Of a stretch of 64,000 nt of DNA, positions 9,522-18,585 are shown in pieces. Under the pieces are notes generated by a model, which saw only the letters and a list, made by a program, of their open reading frames with translations, had not been told where the DNA came from and ran no database searches. Position 1 is the stretch's first letter; every line of letters starts with the position of its first letter. The DNA is from Hymenobacter terrenus (GTDB lineage Bacteria > Bacteroidota > Bacteroidia > Cytophagales > Hymenobacteraceae). The position numbers and the translations under genes are program-made. The stretch spans positions 641,241-705,240 of the forward strand of contig NZ_LATM01000001.1 of NCBI RefSeq assembly GCF_000972495.1, in the 5' to 3' direction.

Positions 9522-10253
9522 ATGACCGACCTCACCACCCTGCCCTTCCACCTGCAACTGCTGGTACGTGAATACGGGCACAGCACCTACCAACTCATTC
9601 AGGGCCTAGCCCAGATTGAAGATTTGGCCGAGCGGACCAAGCGGGCCGGGCAAATAGTTCAGCTTATGCTGCGCCTACAGCCGGCTTTGCGCGAGCTGCC
9701 CGAAGTGCAAACTCGCCTTTGGAACCACTTACACGCCATGGCTGGCGAAGAAGTGGCCCTGGATGCGCCCGTGCCGCTGCGTAGCCTAACCGTGCGTACG
9801 GAGAAGCCCGCCCGCGTCCCTTACCCTCGCCAAGGCCCTAAGCTGCGTGCTTACGGCGCTGCCGTTGAGGCGCTTATCGCAAAGGCACTTACTATTGAAG
9901 ATGCTGCGGAGCGGGAGCAGGCCACCGTGCAAATTGGCCGTACAATGAAGTTTCTGTACCGTCAGCACAATAAGGAAAATGCCAAGGATGTGACCATCCT
10001 GCGCCATTTAGGTGAATTGTCGGGGGGCCAGTTGCGGCTCGATCCGGCTGTGGTAGACAGCGAAAACTTGTTCGAAATGCCGGTGGTTACCGGCCGCACG
10101 CCAGCTTTTATCGTGCCCCAGCCCCAGCAGCGCGAAGGCCGCGACCGGCGTGAGGGCCGCGACAACCGCGAAGGGCGTAATGGTGGCTTTGGCAACAAAA
10201 ACGGCAAGAAGCGCAAAAAAGGCCGGCAGGAACCTCAGCAGCCGCCGCAGTAA
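9522..10253 (+). CDS. DUF4290 domain-containing protein
   Basis: A 243-aa protein whose first ~185 residues match the Bacteroidota DUF4290 family, function unknown. Recognition features are LREYGHSTYQLIQ-type text at the N-terminus and FLYRQHNKENAKDVTILRHL in the middle. The tail (about 195-243) is very basic and low complexity (REGRDRREGRDNREGRNG, then Lys-rich), which suggests RNA or nucleic-acid contact by inference only. The ATG at 9522 is preferred over the TTG nine bases upstream. It precedes murA on the same strand. Confidence 0.85.
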   Translation: MTDLTTLPFHLQLLVREYGHSTYQLIQGLAQIEDLAERTKRAGQIVQLMLRLQPALRELPEVQTRLWNHLHAMAGEEVALDAPVPLRSLTVRTEKPARVPYPRQGPKLRAYGAAVEALIAKALTIEDAAEREQATVQIGRTMKFLYRQHNKENAKDVTILRHLGELSGGQLRLDPAVVDSENLFEMPVVTGRTPAFIVPQPQQREGRDRREGRDNREGRNGGFGNKNGKKRKKGRQEPQQPPQ

Positions 10254-10262
10254 CTTTTCAGT

Positions 10263-10365
10263 AGAACGTCATGTCGAGCGTAGTCGAGACAGCTCGCTCG
10301 CATTGTTGAACGATTAGTATAGTTCATCACGCGAGCTGTCTCGGCTGCGCTCGACATGACGTTCT
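10263..10365. repeat. Family 1 palindrome, copy C
   Basis: A 35-bp inverted repeat (10263-10297 with 10331-10365) with two mismatches. The core is the same as copy A. The left arm carries T where copy A has C at two sites. It lies between the DUF4290 gene and murA. Confidence 0.9.
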
Positions 10366-10399
10366 GTATTTATTACCAGAACACCAGATACCCAAATAC

Positions 10400-11704
10400 A
10401 TGGCTGCATTTGAAGTACGCGGCGGCAAAACGCTGCGCGGCGAAATCACGCCCCAGGGCGCCAAAAACGAAGCCCTCCAGATTCTCTGCGCGGTGTTGCT
10501 GACTTCCGAGCCGGTGACCATCAGCAACATTCCGGATATCCGCGATGTCAACAAGCTCATCGAGCTGCTGCGCGACATGGGTGTGAAAGTGGGCAAGCTA
10601 GCTACTGACACGTACATTTTTCAGGCTGAGAGCGTCAACCTCGACTACATGGACTCACCGGAATTTGTGGCGCAGGCCGGCGCGTTGCGCGGCTCGGTCA
10701 TGATTCTGGGGCCGATGCTGGGCCGCTACGGCCGCTGCCAGCTGCCCAAGCCCGGCGGCGACAAAATCGGCCGGCGGCCAATGGATACGCACTTTCTAGG
10801 CCTTGAGAAGCTAGGCGGCAAACTCACGCTGGAAGGCACCGATTTTTACCGCATCAAAGTCGATGGCAAGTTGAAGGGCACATACATGCTGCTCGACGAA
10901 GCCTCGGTCACGGGTACGGCCAACATCTTGATGGCCGCCGTATTGGCTGAGGGCACTACCACCATCTACAATGCCGCCTGCGAGCCTTACTTGCAGCAGC
11001 TCTGCCGGATGCTGGTTCGTATGGGCGCTAACATTCAAGGCATTGGTTCGAATTTGCTGACCATTGAGGGCGTGGAACGCTTGGGCGGTACCGAGCACCG
11101 GATGCTCCCAGATATGATTGAAATAGGCTCTTTCATCGGCCTCGCGGCCATGACGGGCTCCGAAATTACCATCAAAGATTGTCAGATTCCGCAGCTCGGG
11201 CTCATTCCCGACACGTTCCGGAAGCTAGGCATTCAGCTGGAATTCCGGGGCGACGACATTCACATTCCAGCCCAGGCGCACTACGAAATTGCCACTTACC
11301 TCGACGGGTCCATCCTCACGGTTTCGGACCACACTTGGCCGGGCTTCACCCCCGATTTGCTCAGCATCGTGCTGGTAGTGGCTTGTCAAGCCAAGGGCAC
11401 AGTGCTCATTCACCAGAAAATGTTCGAGTCGCGCCTGTTCTTCGTGGACAAGCTCATCGACATGGGGGCCCAGATTATTCTCTGCGACCCGCACCGGGCC
11501 ACCGTAATTGGGCTCGACCAGCGCACCCGTTTGCGGGGCATCACCATGTCGTCGCCCGATATTCGGGCGGGCGTGGCGCTGCTCATCGCGGCTCTCTCGG
11601 CCGAAGGCACCAGCACCATTCTCAATGTGGAGCAGATTGACCGCGGCTATCAACACATCGATGAACGCCTGACGGCACTAGGAGCGGATATTCGGCGGAT
11701 ATAA
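10400..11704 (+). CDS. murA: UDP-N-acetylglucosamine 1-carboxyvinyltransferase
   Basis: Transfers enolpyruvate from PEP to UDP-GlcNAc, the first committed step of peptidoglycan synthesis. The 434-aa length is normal. Lys22 and Asn23 in PQGAKNEALQ are the conserved active-site pair. The flexible loop reads PKPGGDKIGRRPMDTHF, so Asp121 replaces the usual Cys (Cys115 in E. coli numbering). The codon is GAC at 10760-10762. MurA enzymes with Asp here, such as that of Mycobacterium tuberculosis, are active but resist covalent inactivation by fosfomycin. Two terminators follow. Confidence 0.96.
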   Translation: MAAFEVRGGKTLRGEITPQGAKNEALQILCAVLLTSEPVTISNIPDIRDVNKLIELLRDMGVKVGKLATDTYIFQAESVNLDYMDSPEFVAQAGALRGSVMILGPMLGRYGRCQLPKPGGDKIGRRPMDTHFLGLEKLGGKLTLEGTDFYRIKVDGKLKGTYMLLDEASVTGTANILMAAVLAEGTTTIYNAACEPYLQQLCRMLVRMGANIQGIGSNLLTIEGVERLGGTEHRMLPDMIEIGSFIGLAAMTGSEITIKDCQIPQLGLIPDTFRKLGIQLEFRGDDIHIPAQAHYEIATYLDGSILTVSDHTWPGFTPDLLSIVLVVACQAKGTVLIHQKMFESRLFFVDKLIDMGAQIILCDPHRATVIGLDQRTRLRGITMSSPDIRAGVALLIAALSAEGTSTILNVEQIDRGYQHIDERLTALGADIRRI

Positions 11705-11712
11705 TTGGTCCT

Positions 11713-11736
11713 AAAGGCCTAGACAGGCCTTTTTTC
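11713..11736 (+). terminator. Rho-independent terminator after murA (first)
   Basis: Stem AAAGGCCT / AGGCCTTT around AGAC, followed by a T-run. Confidence 0.8.
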
Positions 11737-11747
11737 TTCAGAATAAT

Positions 11748-11782
11748 AATAGCCCAGCCTATCCCGGCTGGGCTATTTTTTT
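11748..11782 (+). terminator. Rho-independent terminator after murA (second)
   Basis: A 12-bp perfect stem (11748-11759 with 11766-11777) followed by seven T's. It is in tandem with the first terminator. Confidence 0.85.
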
Positions 11783-11874
11783 GAGTTAGTGGGTTACCCG
11801 CTCCAATAAGCTGGATAAAGCCTCAGCTGCGCGGCTGTTTCTTCTCAAACTCAGCTTTCCCATTTTATCTTCTG

Positions 11875-12699
11875 ATGAAACACCTGATTTATCCTGTCCT
11901 GCTCGGACTAGGGCTGGCAGGATGCAGCCAAGCTCATAAAGAACAAGCCATCGATTCGGCCGCTGAGGCGGTGACCTCCCCGGCACCTGCCCGCCAGCCA
12001 GTGGAGCACAGCACACCCGGCACCCGGTCCGGTCGGGACATCATTTACGAAGGCGAGCTAGACCTGGCCGTTGATGATTTTGAACAAGCAACGGCCGGCA
12101 TCGACCGCCTGCTAGAGGAGCACCACGCCTACCTCGGTACCGCCCATGAAACGCGGGCTAACGGTCAGCACCGCCAGGAAATGACCATTAAGGTGAAGCC
12201 CGAAAAGTTTCTGCCGCTGGTTGCGGCACTGGGCAAGCTCGGGCGCATTGAGAACAAAGACGTCTCATCGGCCGACGTAACGGCTGATATGCTGGCCGCC
12301 GCTGCCAGCCTCAGCAGCAAGCAAACCAGTGAAGCTAAGTATCAGCAACTTTTAGCGCACACCAGCAACCCAACCGAAATTCGGCGGCTGGAGGAACAGG
12401 TCCGCCAGTCCCGCTTGGAGGCAGCAACCGCCCAAACGCAATTGCAGCAGTTTGGCGCCCGTAGCGCCTGGGCTACCCTTACCATACGCTACTTCCAGCT
12501 GCTCCCGACTCCGGCTCCCAGCGCGCCTATGCCGGACTTTACGCCACGCTTTTTAGAGGCTTTTTATCGCGGCTGGTCGTTTTTGCTGGGCTTGGTGGTG
12601 GTACTAACGAATGTGTGGCCGCTGCTACTGCTGGGTGGCGTTGGTGCTTGGGGAGTGCAGCGCTGGCGCCTTCGTCACCAAGGTCAGGCGGGAGCATAA
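11875..12699 (+). CDS. DUF4349 lipoprotein (first of a pair)
   Basis: A 274-aa membrane protein. The N-terminus MKHLIYPVLLGLGLAGCSQA is a lipoprotein signal. The DUF4349 region (about 55-215) contains IIYEGELDLAVDDFEQA, a central coiled-coil stretch and WATLTIRYFQL. A single C-terminal transmembrane helix (about 225-255) is followed by a basic tail. DUF4349 has no established biochemical role. The next gene is a paralogue with the same architecture. In it the segment ...AHETRANGQHRQEMTIKVKPEKF corresponds to TETRENGEWHQETTIRVRPNRF, so the pair arose by duplication. Confidence 0.85.
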   Translation: MKHLIYPVLLGLGLAGCSQAHKEQAIDSAAEAVTSPAPARQPVEHSTPGTRSGRDIIYEGELDLAVDDFEQATAGIDRLLEEHHAYLGTAHETRANGQHRQEMTIKVKPEKFLPLVAALGKLGRIENKDVSSADVTADMLAAAASLSSKQTSEAKYQQLLAHTSNPTEIRRLEEQVRQSRLEAATAQTQLQQFGARSAWATLTIRYFQLLPTPAPSAPMPDFTPRFLEAFYRGWSFLLGLVVVLTNVWPLLLLGGVGAWGVQRWRLRHQGQAGA

Positions 12700-12833
12700 G
12701 GCCAGGCACAAATTCCTCTGTTCGGGCTGAAGACTTTCTGATTGACAAGCAGATAATTTATTCCTGATTCCCCGTCAACCTGAAATCACCGACTAGATTT
12801 CTGTTTTCAATTTTAATTTATTCCTAAATAATC

Positions 12834-13748
12834 ATGAAGTACACCTTAGGGGTTATCTATGCGCTAGCGGTGCTTCTGAGCAGTTGCAGCCAAAGTCACC
12901 AGGCCGAAAGCAGCGCTGAAGCTGAAGTAGCGTCGGCAGCAGAACCAGCACCCGATATGGCCCCGCCCCCCACCAGCAACACCGTCAATTTCACGCCTCC
13001 CGTACAAGTACCAGACGACGCTAGCGGTGCGAATACGCCTAATGTGAATGCGCGGCTAGGCAAGCCGGCTCCCTCTCCTACGCCTCGCCTGCTCATTTAT
13101 CACGCCGATATGCGTCTGAAAGTGGTAAGTTTACCCAAAGCGTCGGCCCGACTCGATAGCTTGGTGCGGCAAAGTGGTGGCTACACCAGTGCCTCTACCG
13201 AGACACGCGAAAACGGCGAATGGCACCAGGAAACAACTATTCGGGTGCGTCCCAACCGGTTTGGAACACTGCTGGCAACACTGGCCGGCCTGGGTACTGT
13301 GGAAGAAAAAAAGCTCACTACCGATGATGTGACGGCCGAGCACGCCGACGTAGCTGCTCGCCTTCGCACCAAGCGGGCCTTAGAGCAGCGCTACTTGACG
13401 CTACTCAACCAAGCCAAGAAAGTGAGCGACATGCTCGAAATAGAGGAAAAAATAGGCGAGGTCCGCGAAGAAATTGAAAGCACGGAAAGCCGCCTGAAAA
13501 CCCTCAATGACGAAGTAAGCTATTCCTCTATCACCCTGACCTGCTACCAGCCGCTACCAGAGGCCACACCCGATGCCCCCGTGGTATCGTTGGGGAGCCG
13601 GTTGGTTGGAGCAATGTATAGTGGCTGGTCCTCGCTCATCAGCTTAGTTATCGGTGCCGTGAGCAGCTGGCCGCTGCTCCTTTTGGGCGCAGGGGTTTGG
13701 TGGGCGGTACGTCGCTGGCAGCGACGCACTGGTTTAAAAAGTATTTGA
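12834..13748 (+). CDS. DUF4349 lipoprotein (second of a pair)
   Basis: A 304-aa paralogue of the preceding gene. It has a lipobox signal (ALAVLLSSCSQ), an Ala/Pro-rich linker (20-85), and a DUF4349 domain (about 90-245) with LLIYHADMRLKVVSLPKASA and a strong coiled coil (EIEEKIGEVREEIESTESRL). A C-terminal transmembrane helix precedes Arg-rich residues. It probably spans the periplasm from a lipid anchor to the helix, perhaps with its neighbour; that is inference. The 130-base gap upstream shows no clear promoter. Confidence 0.86.
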   Translation: MKYTLGVIYALAVLLSSCSQSHQAESSAEAEVASAAEPAPDMAPPPTSNTVNFTPPVQVPDDASGANTPNVNARLGKPAPSPTPRLLIYHADMRLKVVSLPKASARLDSLVRQSGGYTSASTETRENGEWHQETTIRVRPNRFGTLLATLAGLGTVEEKKLTTDDVTAEHADVAARLRTKRALEQRYLTLLNQAKKVSDMLEIEEKIGEVREEIESTESRLKTLNDEVSYSSITLTCYQPLPEATPDAPVVSLGSRLVGAMYSGWSSLISLVIGAVSSWPLLLLGAGVWWAVRRWQRRTGLKSI

Positions 13749-13791
13749 GGCATAATTGAAATAAGTGCCCTAGAGACGCTAAAAGCAGTTT

Positions 13792-13860
13792 AGGTGGTCA
13801 ACCAGTACTGAACATAAGAGGCGTTCATGCTTCGGCTCCGCTCAGCATAACTGACCACCT
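13792..13860. repeat. Degenerate family 1 palindrome, copy D
   Basis: AGGTGGTCA (13792-13800) pairs with TGACCACCT (13852-13860). The right half keeps the family core ATGCTTCGGCTCCGCTCAGC, while the left half has decayed. Confidence 0.65.
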
Positions 13861-13914
13861 TTTGGATACATTTTTTTACTTGGTTATTTAGTAGAGCACT
13901 ATTTCCTGATTCAT

Positions 13915-13970
13915 AGCAAAAGCGGGTCATCATGCCGGAATCCATTCCGGCATGATGACCCGCTTTTGCT
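13915..13970. terminator. Long perfect hairpin between convergent genes
   Basis: A 27-bp perfect stem (13915-13941 with 13944-13970) with a 2-base centre, placed between the DUF4349 gene and the convergent small membrane protein gene. Position suggests bidirectional termination. It is followed on + by CTTTTTT. Confidence 0.7.
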
Positions 13971-13992
13971 ATCGAGCTTTTTTGGCGACCGG

Positions 13993-14331
13993 TTAGTCCA
14001 CTACCAAATCAACCACGGCATTTACCAGCGAGAGTGCGATACTGAAAAGCAAGGCATTGAGAAAGCCGTGCACATCGAAGCTGACCATCAGATAGTCAGC
14101 CATCTTCACAATGATAACGTTGATAACTAGTAGGAACAACCCCAATGTGAGCACAGTGATGGGAAAGCCTAGTAGCTTAAGAATAGGCTTAACGATGGCA
14201 TTGAGGATGCCCAGCACGACCACCAGAATGGCAGCGCTCCCCAAGCCACCCAGCGCCACGCCCGGCAGCACCATGCTGAGGCCATAAACCAGTACGGCCG
14301 TGAGAATGAATTTGAGAATAAATCCGAGCAT
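13993..14331 (-). CDS. Phage holin family 4-like membrane protein (YvlD type)
   Basis: A 112-aa, almost wholly hydrophobic protein with about four transmembrane helices. The motif ILGILNAIVKPILKLLGFPITVLTLGLFLLVIN is typical of the mycobacterial 4-TM phage holin superfamily (YvlD-like). These are usually chromosomal inner-membrane proteins, and nothing here suggests a prophage. The agmatinase-family gene ends 28 bases upstream-side on the same strand order, so transcription with it is possible. Function unknown. Confidence 0.8.
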   Translation of the reverse strand: MLGFILKFILTAVLVYGLSMVLPGVALGGLGSAAILVVVLGILNAIVKPILKLLGFPITVLTLGLFLLVINVIIVKMADYLMVSFDVHGFLNALLFSIALSLVNAVVDLVVD

Positions 14332-14358
14332 AACAACAGAGACTGAAGTGAAGGAAGG

Positions 14359-15450
14359 TTACTCGGCTACCATGCCTTTAGCCACGAGCCGGCCCTGAGA
14401 TACGGCCATCCAGTTGGAAAGTTGGTAAAGCAGACGGGCCCCCACAATGGCATTCCATTCGGTATCGCCGGGTGCCACTTCGTTGAGGTCGCAGCCAATG
14501 ATGGTAATGCCGGCCCGCACGATGGCGCGCAGCAGATAGGTAGCTTCTTCGTACTCGAGGCCGCCGGGAACGGGCGTGCCGGTACCGGGGCATAGCTTGG
14601 GGTCGAGGCCGTCGATGTCGAAGCTGATGTAGACTTTGGGCGGCAGCTGGGCAATGATTTTGCCACACACTTTCTTCCAAGATTTCTTGCCGAACTTCTC
14701 GTCGCTCAAAAACCGCTGGCCAAATAGCGCTATGCGGCCATTGGAGTGCTCTATCAGTTCCGCTTCCTGCTGGCAATAGTCACGGATGCCCACTTGCACC
14801 AGCTTCTTCACCTGCGGCAGCTTCAGCGCATTGAACATGATGCTGGCGTGCGAATACTGGAAGCCTTCGTAGGCCGGCCGCAGGTCGCAGTGCGCGTCAA
14901 ATTGCAGAATAGCAAACTCTTCATGCCGCTCGGCCAGCGCGTGCAGGTAGCCCAGTGGTGTGCTGTGGTCGCCGCCGAGCACAACGACGCCTTTGCCGGC
15001 GTCAAGCAGGGCCCCGGTTTTCTGCTTTAGCCATTGCAGCATCTTCTCCCCTTCTTTCGTCACCTGCTCGGGCACGGGGCTGTACTTTTCATGGTCGGCT
15101 TCGGGCTGGCCGGCTTCCAGCCATTCGATATATTCAGCCGCCTGGGGCCGCAGCTCGCGGCTAGTGGCGGCAATGGTTTCGTCCTCCTCTTCCATGGCCA
15201 GGCCCAGCTTCCAGGCTTCGGGCAGGTCCGGGTCGTAGAGGTCGACTTGCAAGGATGCTTCGTGGATGGCGGCGGGGCCTTCGGCGGTGCCGGCGCGGTA
15301 GCTCACCGTTACCTCCCACGGCACGGGCACCACGACTACGCTGGCTTCTTCCGGCGTGAAGGGCAAGCCGAACAGGCCCCCGGCTGCATCACCGGGCGCG
15401 TTGGGGTCGAAGGACGCTAATTTTTTGGCCACAGCAGAGGTTGTAGGCAT
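14359..15450 (-). CDS. Agmatinase/arginase-family ureohydrolase
   Basis: A 363-aa Mn-dependent hydrolase releasing urea or formamide from guanidino-type substrates. All metal-binding motifs are present: GGDHS (159-163), DAHCD (185-189) and SFDIDGLDP (276-284). It is longer than a plain agmatinase (about 300) because of an N-terminal extension and an acidic insert at 85-150. Similar long Bacteroidota proteins are annotated agmatinase or formimidoylglutamase. The exact substrate is not determinable here, and there are no neighbouring histidine or polyamine genes. Confidence 0.88.
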   Translation of the reverse strand: MPTTSAVAKKLASFDPNAPGDAAGGLFGLPFTPEEASVVVVPVPWEVTVSYRAGTAEGPAAIHEASLQVDLYDPDLPEAWKLGLAMEEEDETIAATSRELRPQAAEYIEWLEAGQPEADHEKYSPVPEQVTKEGEKMLQWLKQKTGALLDAGKGVVVLGGDHSTPLGYLHALAERHEEFAILQFDAHCDLRPAYEGFQYSHASIMFNALKLPQVKKLVQVGIRDYCQQEAELIEHSNGRIALFGQRFLSDEKFGKKSWKKVCGKIIAQLPPKVYISFDIDGLDPKLCPGTGTPVPGGLEYEEATYLLRAIVRAGITIIGCDLNEVAPGDTEWNAIVGARLLYQLSNWMAVSQGRLVAKGMVAE

Positions 15451-15551
15451 CGGGATTTGCGAGGAATTGGGAAATGAATAGTAAAAACGAAGACCGCCGG
15501 CTGACTTGAGTTTATCGACGGCATTAGCAAAGAGCTATGGCAAAACAAAGA

Positions 15552-15649
15552 ACGTCATGCCGAAAGCAGCGCAGCATCTCACTCATGATTAATTGCCCGA
15601 TGATGGGCTTACTACCACGGGTAAATGCTGCGTCACGCTCGGCATGACG
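15552..15649. repeat. Family 1 palindrome, copy E (diverged)
   Basis: The left arm starts ACGTCATGCCGAAAGCAGCG (15552) and the right arm ends CGCTCGGCATGACGC (15649), imperfectly complementary. It lies upstream of the ureohydrolase gene and downstream of the chemotaxis operon. Confidence 0.7.
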
Positions 15650-15687
15650 CCTTATGCAGCTTGGAATCAGCACCAGTAGACAATCTT

Positions 15688-16320
15688 CTAAGCTGACATC
15701 TGGCTGCCAAGGAAATCGTAGCTGCGAATTATCTCCAGGATTTTCTGGAAGGTAGCGCGGTCAAAAAACAGCATGAGAGGCAATTCCACCGTGTTATCCT
15801 TGTCCGAAAACTGCGTGATAACCGAGAAGATGAGGGGCTGGAGCATTTGCTCGGGCAGCAGATTCTGCATGGTGCCGGCAATGTCGCCGCGGGGGGCGGT
15901 AGGCGGCGCACCGTAGATATTAGCCTTGAGAATATTGGCCAACTGCGTGACCAGCGCGCCGGTAATAATATTGCTGATTTCCAGGAGCAAGGACTCCTGC
16001 AGTTCATTCAGCTCCAACGATTCGTTGGTATTCATGCGCAGGCACACCCGCGAGAGCCGCTGCACGTGCTGGCCCGAAAAGAACATGAGGGTCGTACCGT
16101 TAAAATCACCCCGGATATCGGACTGAATAGGAACGTGCTTGGACTGGTACTCGCGCACTTTGTGCAGGATATCGTCGCTCATCAGCAAGTCAATATTCGG
16201 AACTTCCAGCAACACCCGTTCCTGGGCAATAACGGCGAACGAGTCGGCGGCACGAGCCAAGCCGATGTTCAAAATTTCGCGAATTATATCACGCTCTAAG
16301 TCAGTCATCGATAAATCCAT
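15688..16320 (-). CDS. CheC-type chemotaxis phosphatase
   Basis: A 210-aa protein, last gene of the Che operon. CheC-family proteins dephosphorylate CheY-P. Two copies of the phosphatase signature (E-x2-N) are present: EILNIGLARAADSF near 15-30 and EISNIITGALVTQL near 113-127. That suits a two-site CheC rather than CheX. The start could also be the Met four codons later. It lies 55 bases downstream of cheA. Confidence 0.85.
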   Translation of the reverse strand: MDLSMTDLERDIIREILNIGLARAADSFAVIAQERVLLEVPNIDLLMSDDILHKVREYQSKHVPIQSDIRGDFNGTTLMFFSGQHVQRLSRVCLRMNTNESLELNELQESLLLEISNIITGALVTQLANILKANIYGAPPTAPRGDIAGTMQNLLPEQMLQPLIFSVITQFSDKDNTVELPLMLFFDRATFQKILEIIRSYDFLGSQMSA

Positions 16321-16375
16321 AGCGTCGGAAAAGGGAGTAATGCAGCTGCGAGGACTGGGGGTGAAGGGAAGAAAA

Positions 16376-18016
16376 TCAGGCGCGTTTAGTTAGGAAAAGG
16401 CGGGTGAGTGCGGGTACGTCGAGCACCAAGCACACCTGTCCGCTGCCGAGCAGGGTTACCCCACCAAACAGGTCAATCGTATCCAAGGGTTTGCTCAGAG
16501 GTTTGATGACAATGTTCTGCTGGCGCAAAAAACGGTCAACCACTAAGCCCAAGCGTCGGTTATTGTAATTCACCACCAGCACCTGTTGCGAGCCAATCAG
16601 GTCAGCTTTGTTGGCGGGAGGAAGCGGGTCGTCGCCCTCATCGTGCAGCAACTGGCGAAGGGGCACCAGGGGTACGGCCTGCTCATGCAGGTGGGTGACG
16701 AGCACGCCGCCTACCACTGAAATTTGCCCGGGATGCAGAGCCAGCACGGTGTCGGTGTGCAGCAGTGGAATGGCGTAGGGGCGTTCATCAACTTCCACTA
16801 GCAGCGCGCCTTTTACGGCAATGGAAGTCGGCAGCACCAGCGTAAAAGTGGTACCCTGACCCAGCTGCGACTCTACGCGCAACTGGCCGCCGAGGGAATC
16901 AAGCGCCAGCTTCACCACGTCGAGTCCCACGCCGCGACCGGAAATGTCAGTTACTTTTTGGGCCATGGAGAAGCCCGGCTCGAAGAGAAAAGCCCAAACG
17001 GCCTGCTCGTCCAGAGTAGCGGCTATGCTAGCATTGGTCAGGCCGCGCTCCACGGCTTTGCGACGCACGGCTTCGGTATCGATGCCGCGGCCGTCGTCGC
17101 GCACTTGAATGAGCACGTCGTCGCGCTCGGTCAGGGCCGAGAGGGTGAGCCGCCCCACAGCGGGCTTGCCCGCCTGCTGGCGCTGGGCCGTGGTTTCGAG
17201 ACCGTGGCTGACGGCGTTGCGCACGAGGTGCAGCAGCGCATCGGTAATGATTTGCAGAATGTTGCGGTCAATCTGCACGTCCTGTCCGCTCATCGTCAGC
17301 TCCACCTGCTTGTCCTCGGCAGCGGCCACGTCGCGCACCACGCGGGGAAATTTATTGAGCAGTACGCCCACGCCCACCAGACGGGCATCCATCACGCTGT
17401 ACTGCAAATCGTCGGAAATCCGGAACAGGTGTTGGGCCGTGGCCAGTAGGGCCGGGTTGCCGATTTCCTGGGCCAGGGTCATAATCCGGTCACGGTCGAT
17501 TACCAGTTCCCCAACCAAATTCAACAGATTATCGAGCTTCTTAACCTGGATGTACACCAGATCCGACAGCTCCATTTTTTTGTTGGATTCCTGCTCCGTA
17601 TCCAGCATTTCAGCATCCTCGAGCACCGGCTCTTCGCCGCGCACGAGGCGGTCGAGGTTGTCGAGCAGGGCTGTGGCATCGGGTAATGTTTGGTTGGCAC
17701 CTACCGCCCGAATCATGTTGCCCAAGGCATCAACCCCCGCAAAAACCACTCGAATGAGGGCCCCGCTAAAGGTGCGTTCCTGGTCCCGAATCATCCCAAA
17801 GAGGGTTTCGAGGTGGTGTGCTACTTCACCTAGGTCCGTGAAGCCCATGGCGCGGGCATTAGCCTTCAGGTTGTGCATGAGCCGGAATAGCTCGTTGAGA
17901 GCCGGGCCGGCGTCGGGGTTGCGCTCCAACTCGCTCAGGTGCCGGCTCATGGAGTCGTAATACTCCAGTGCTTCGGCCATGAACAGCTCCCGGTACTCCT
18001 GGTCGCGCGTTTTCAT
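16376..18016 (-). CDS. cheA: Chemotaxis histidine kinase CheA (lacking P2)
   Basis: A 546-aa kinase. P1/Hpt carries the phosphorylated His48 in FRLMHNLKANARAMGF. A linker (about 105-150) leads to the P3 dimerisation helix (LDNLLNLVGELVIDRDRI, 161-178). The P4 ATPase has N box LLHLVRNAVSHGLE, G1 VRDDGRGID and G2 GRGVGLDVVK. P5, a CheW-like domain, spans 400-546. There is no recognisable P2 CheY-binding domain between P1 and P3, only an acidic linker of ~45 residues. E. coli CheA has 654 residues. The operon supplies CheW, CheY, CheC and one receptor. Confidence 0.95.
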   Translation of the reverse strand: MKTRDQEYRELFMAEALEYYDSMSRHLSELERNPDAGPALNELFRLMHNLKANARAMGFTDLGEVAHHLETLFGMIRDQERTFSGALIRVVFAGVDALGNMIRAVGANQTLPDATALLDNLDRLVRGEEPVLEDAEMLDTEQESNKKMELSDLVYIQVKKLDNLLNLVGELVIDRDRIMTLAQEIGNPALLATAQHLFRISDDLQYSVMDARLVGVGVLLNKFPRVVRDVAAAEDKQVELTMSGQDVQIDRNILQIITDALLHLVRNAVSHGLETTAQRQQAGKPAVGRLTLSALTERDDVLIQVRDDGRGIDTEAVRRKAVERGLTNASIAATLDEQAVWAFLFEPGFSMAQKVTDISGRGVGLDVVKLALDSLGGQLRVESQLGQGTTFTLVLPTSIAVKGALLVEVDERPYAIPLLHTDTVLALHPGQISVVGGVLVTHLHEQAVPLVPLRQLLHDEGDDPLPPANKADLIGSQQVLVVNYNNRRLGLVVDRFLRQQNIVIKPLSKPLDTIDLFGGVTLLGSGQVCLVLDVPALTRLFLTKRA

Positions 18017-18121
18017 TGGCCTGAATTCATCGTCTCAATTATGCACCAATCCAGCGCGCGCAGCCATTGCCCGTCGTTGTCGGCGGTCGTTGGCATTACT
18101 TCGGTGGGTTGTTGCAGCACC

Positions 18122-18508
18122 TTACGCTTTTTGTTCGGTGGCGTCGTTTTGCAGCGCTGCACCCACTATTTCCAATACCTTTTCTTCCGAGAAGGGCTTC
18201 ACGATGTAAGCCAGCGCCCCATTCTCAATGGCTTCATTCACAATAACTTCCTGCCCTACCGCGCTGCACATCACCACTTTGGAACTGGGCTGGGTCTGGC
18301 GGAGACTCTTGAGCACATCCAGCCCGGTGTTATCGGGCAGAATAACGTCGAGGGTAATCAGGTCGGGCGTAGTCGAAGCAGCCATTTCCAGGGCTTGCGC
18401 ACCATTAGCAGCTTCGCCAACCACCTCGTAGCCGGCATCGGTGAGCATGTTTTTGAGCATCGTACGCATGTAAAAGGAGTCGTCGACGATGAGGATGCGC
18501 TTGTTCAT
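18122..18508 (-). CDS. CheY-like single-domain response regulator
   Basis: A 128-aa receiver domain with no output domain, the expected phospho-acceptor of the adjacent CheA. Conserved residues are acidic pocket Asp9/Asp10, phospho-acceptor Asp54 in LITLDVILPD, Ser82 and Lys104 in YIVKPF. The start MNKRILIVDD (18508) was preferred over a Met five codons upstream. It sits between cheA and cheW. Confidence 0.93.
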   Translation of the reverse strand: MNKRILIVDDSFYMRTMLKNMLTDAGYEVVGEAANGAQALEMAASTTPDLITLDVILPDNTGLDVLKSLRQTQPSSKVVMCSAVGQEVIVNEAIENGALAYIVKPFSEEKVLEIVGAALQNDATEQKA

Positions 18509-18585
18509 GGAATTGATTAACATAGGGATAAAACGAATGAATGGCCGAGGCAGGTGGCCCGGCCACGCGTTGTACGGGCCGGGAG

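Noticed and set aside
13993..14331. Holin-like gene as evidence of a prophage
   Set aside because: This 4-TM family is usually a host membrane protein and no phage genes are nearby.
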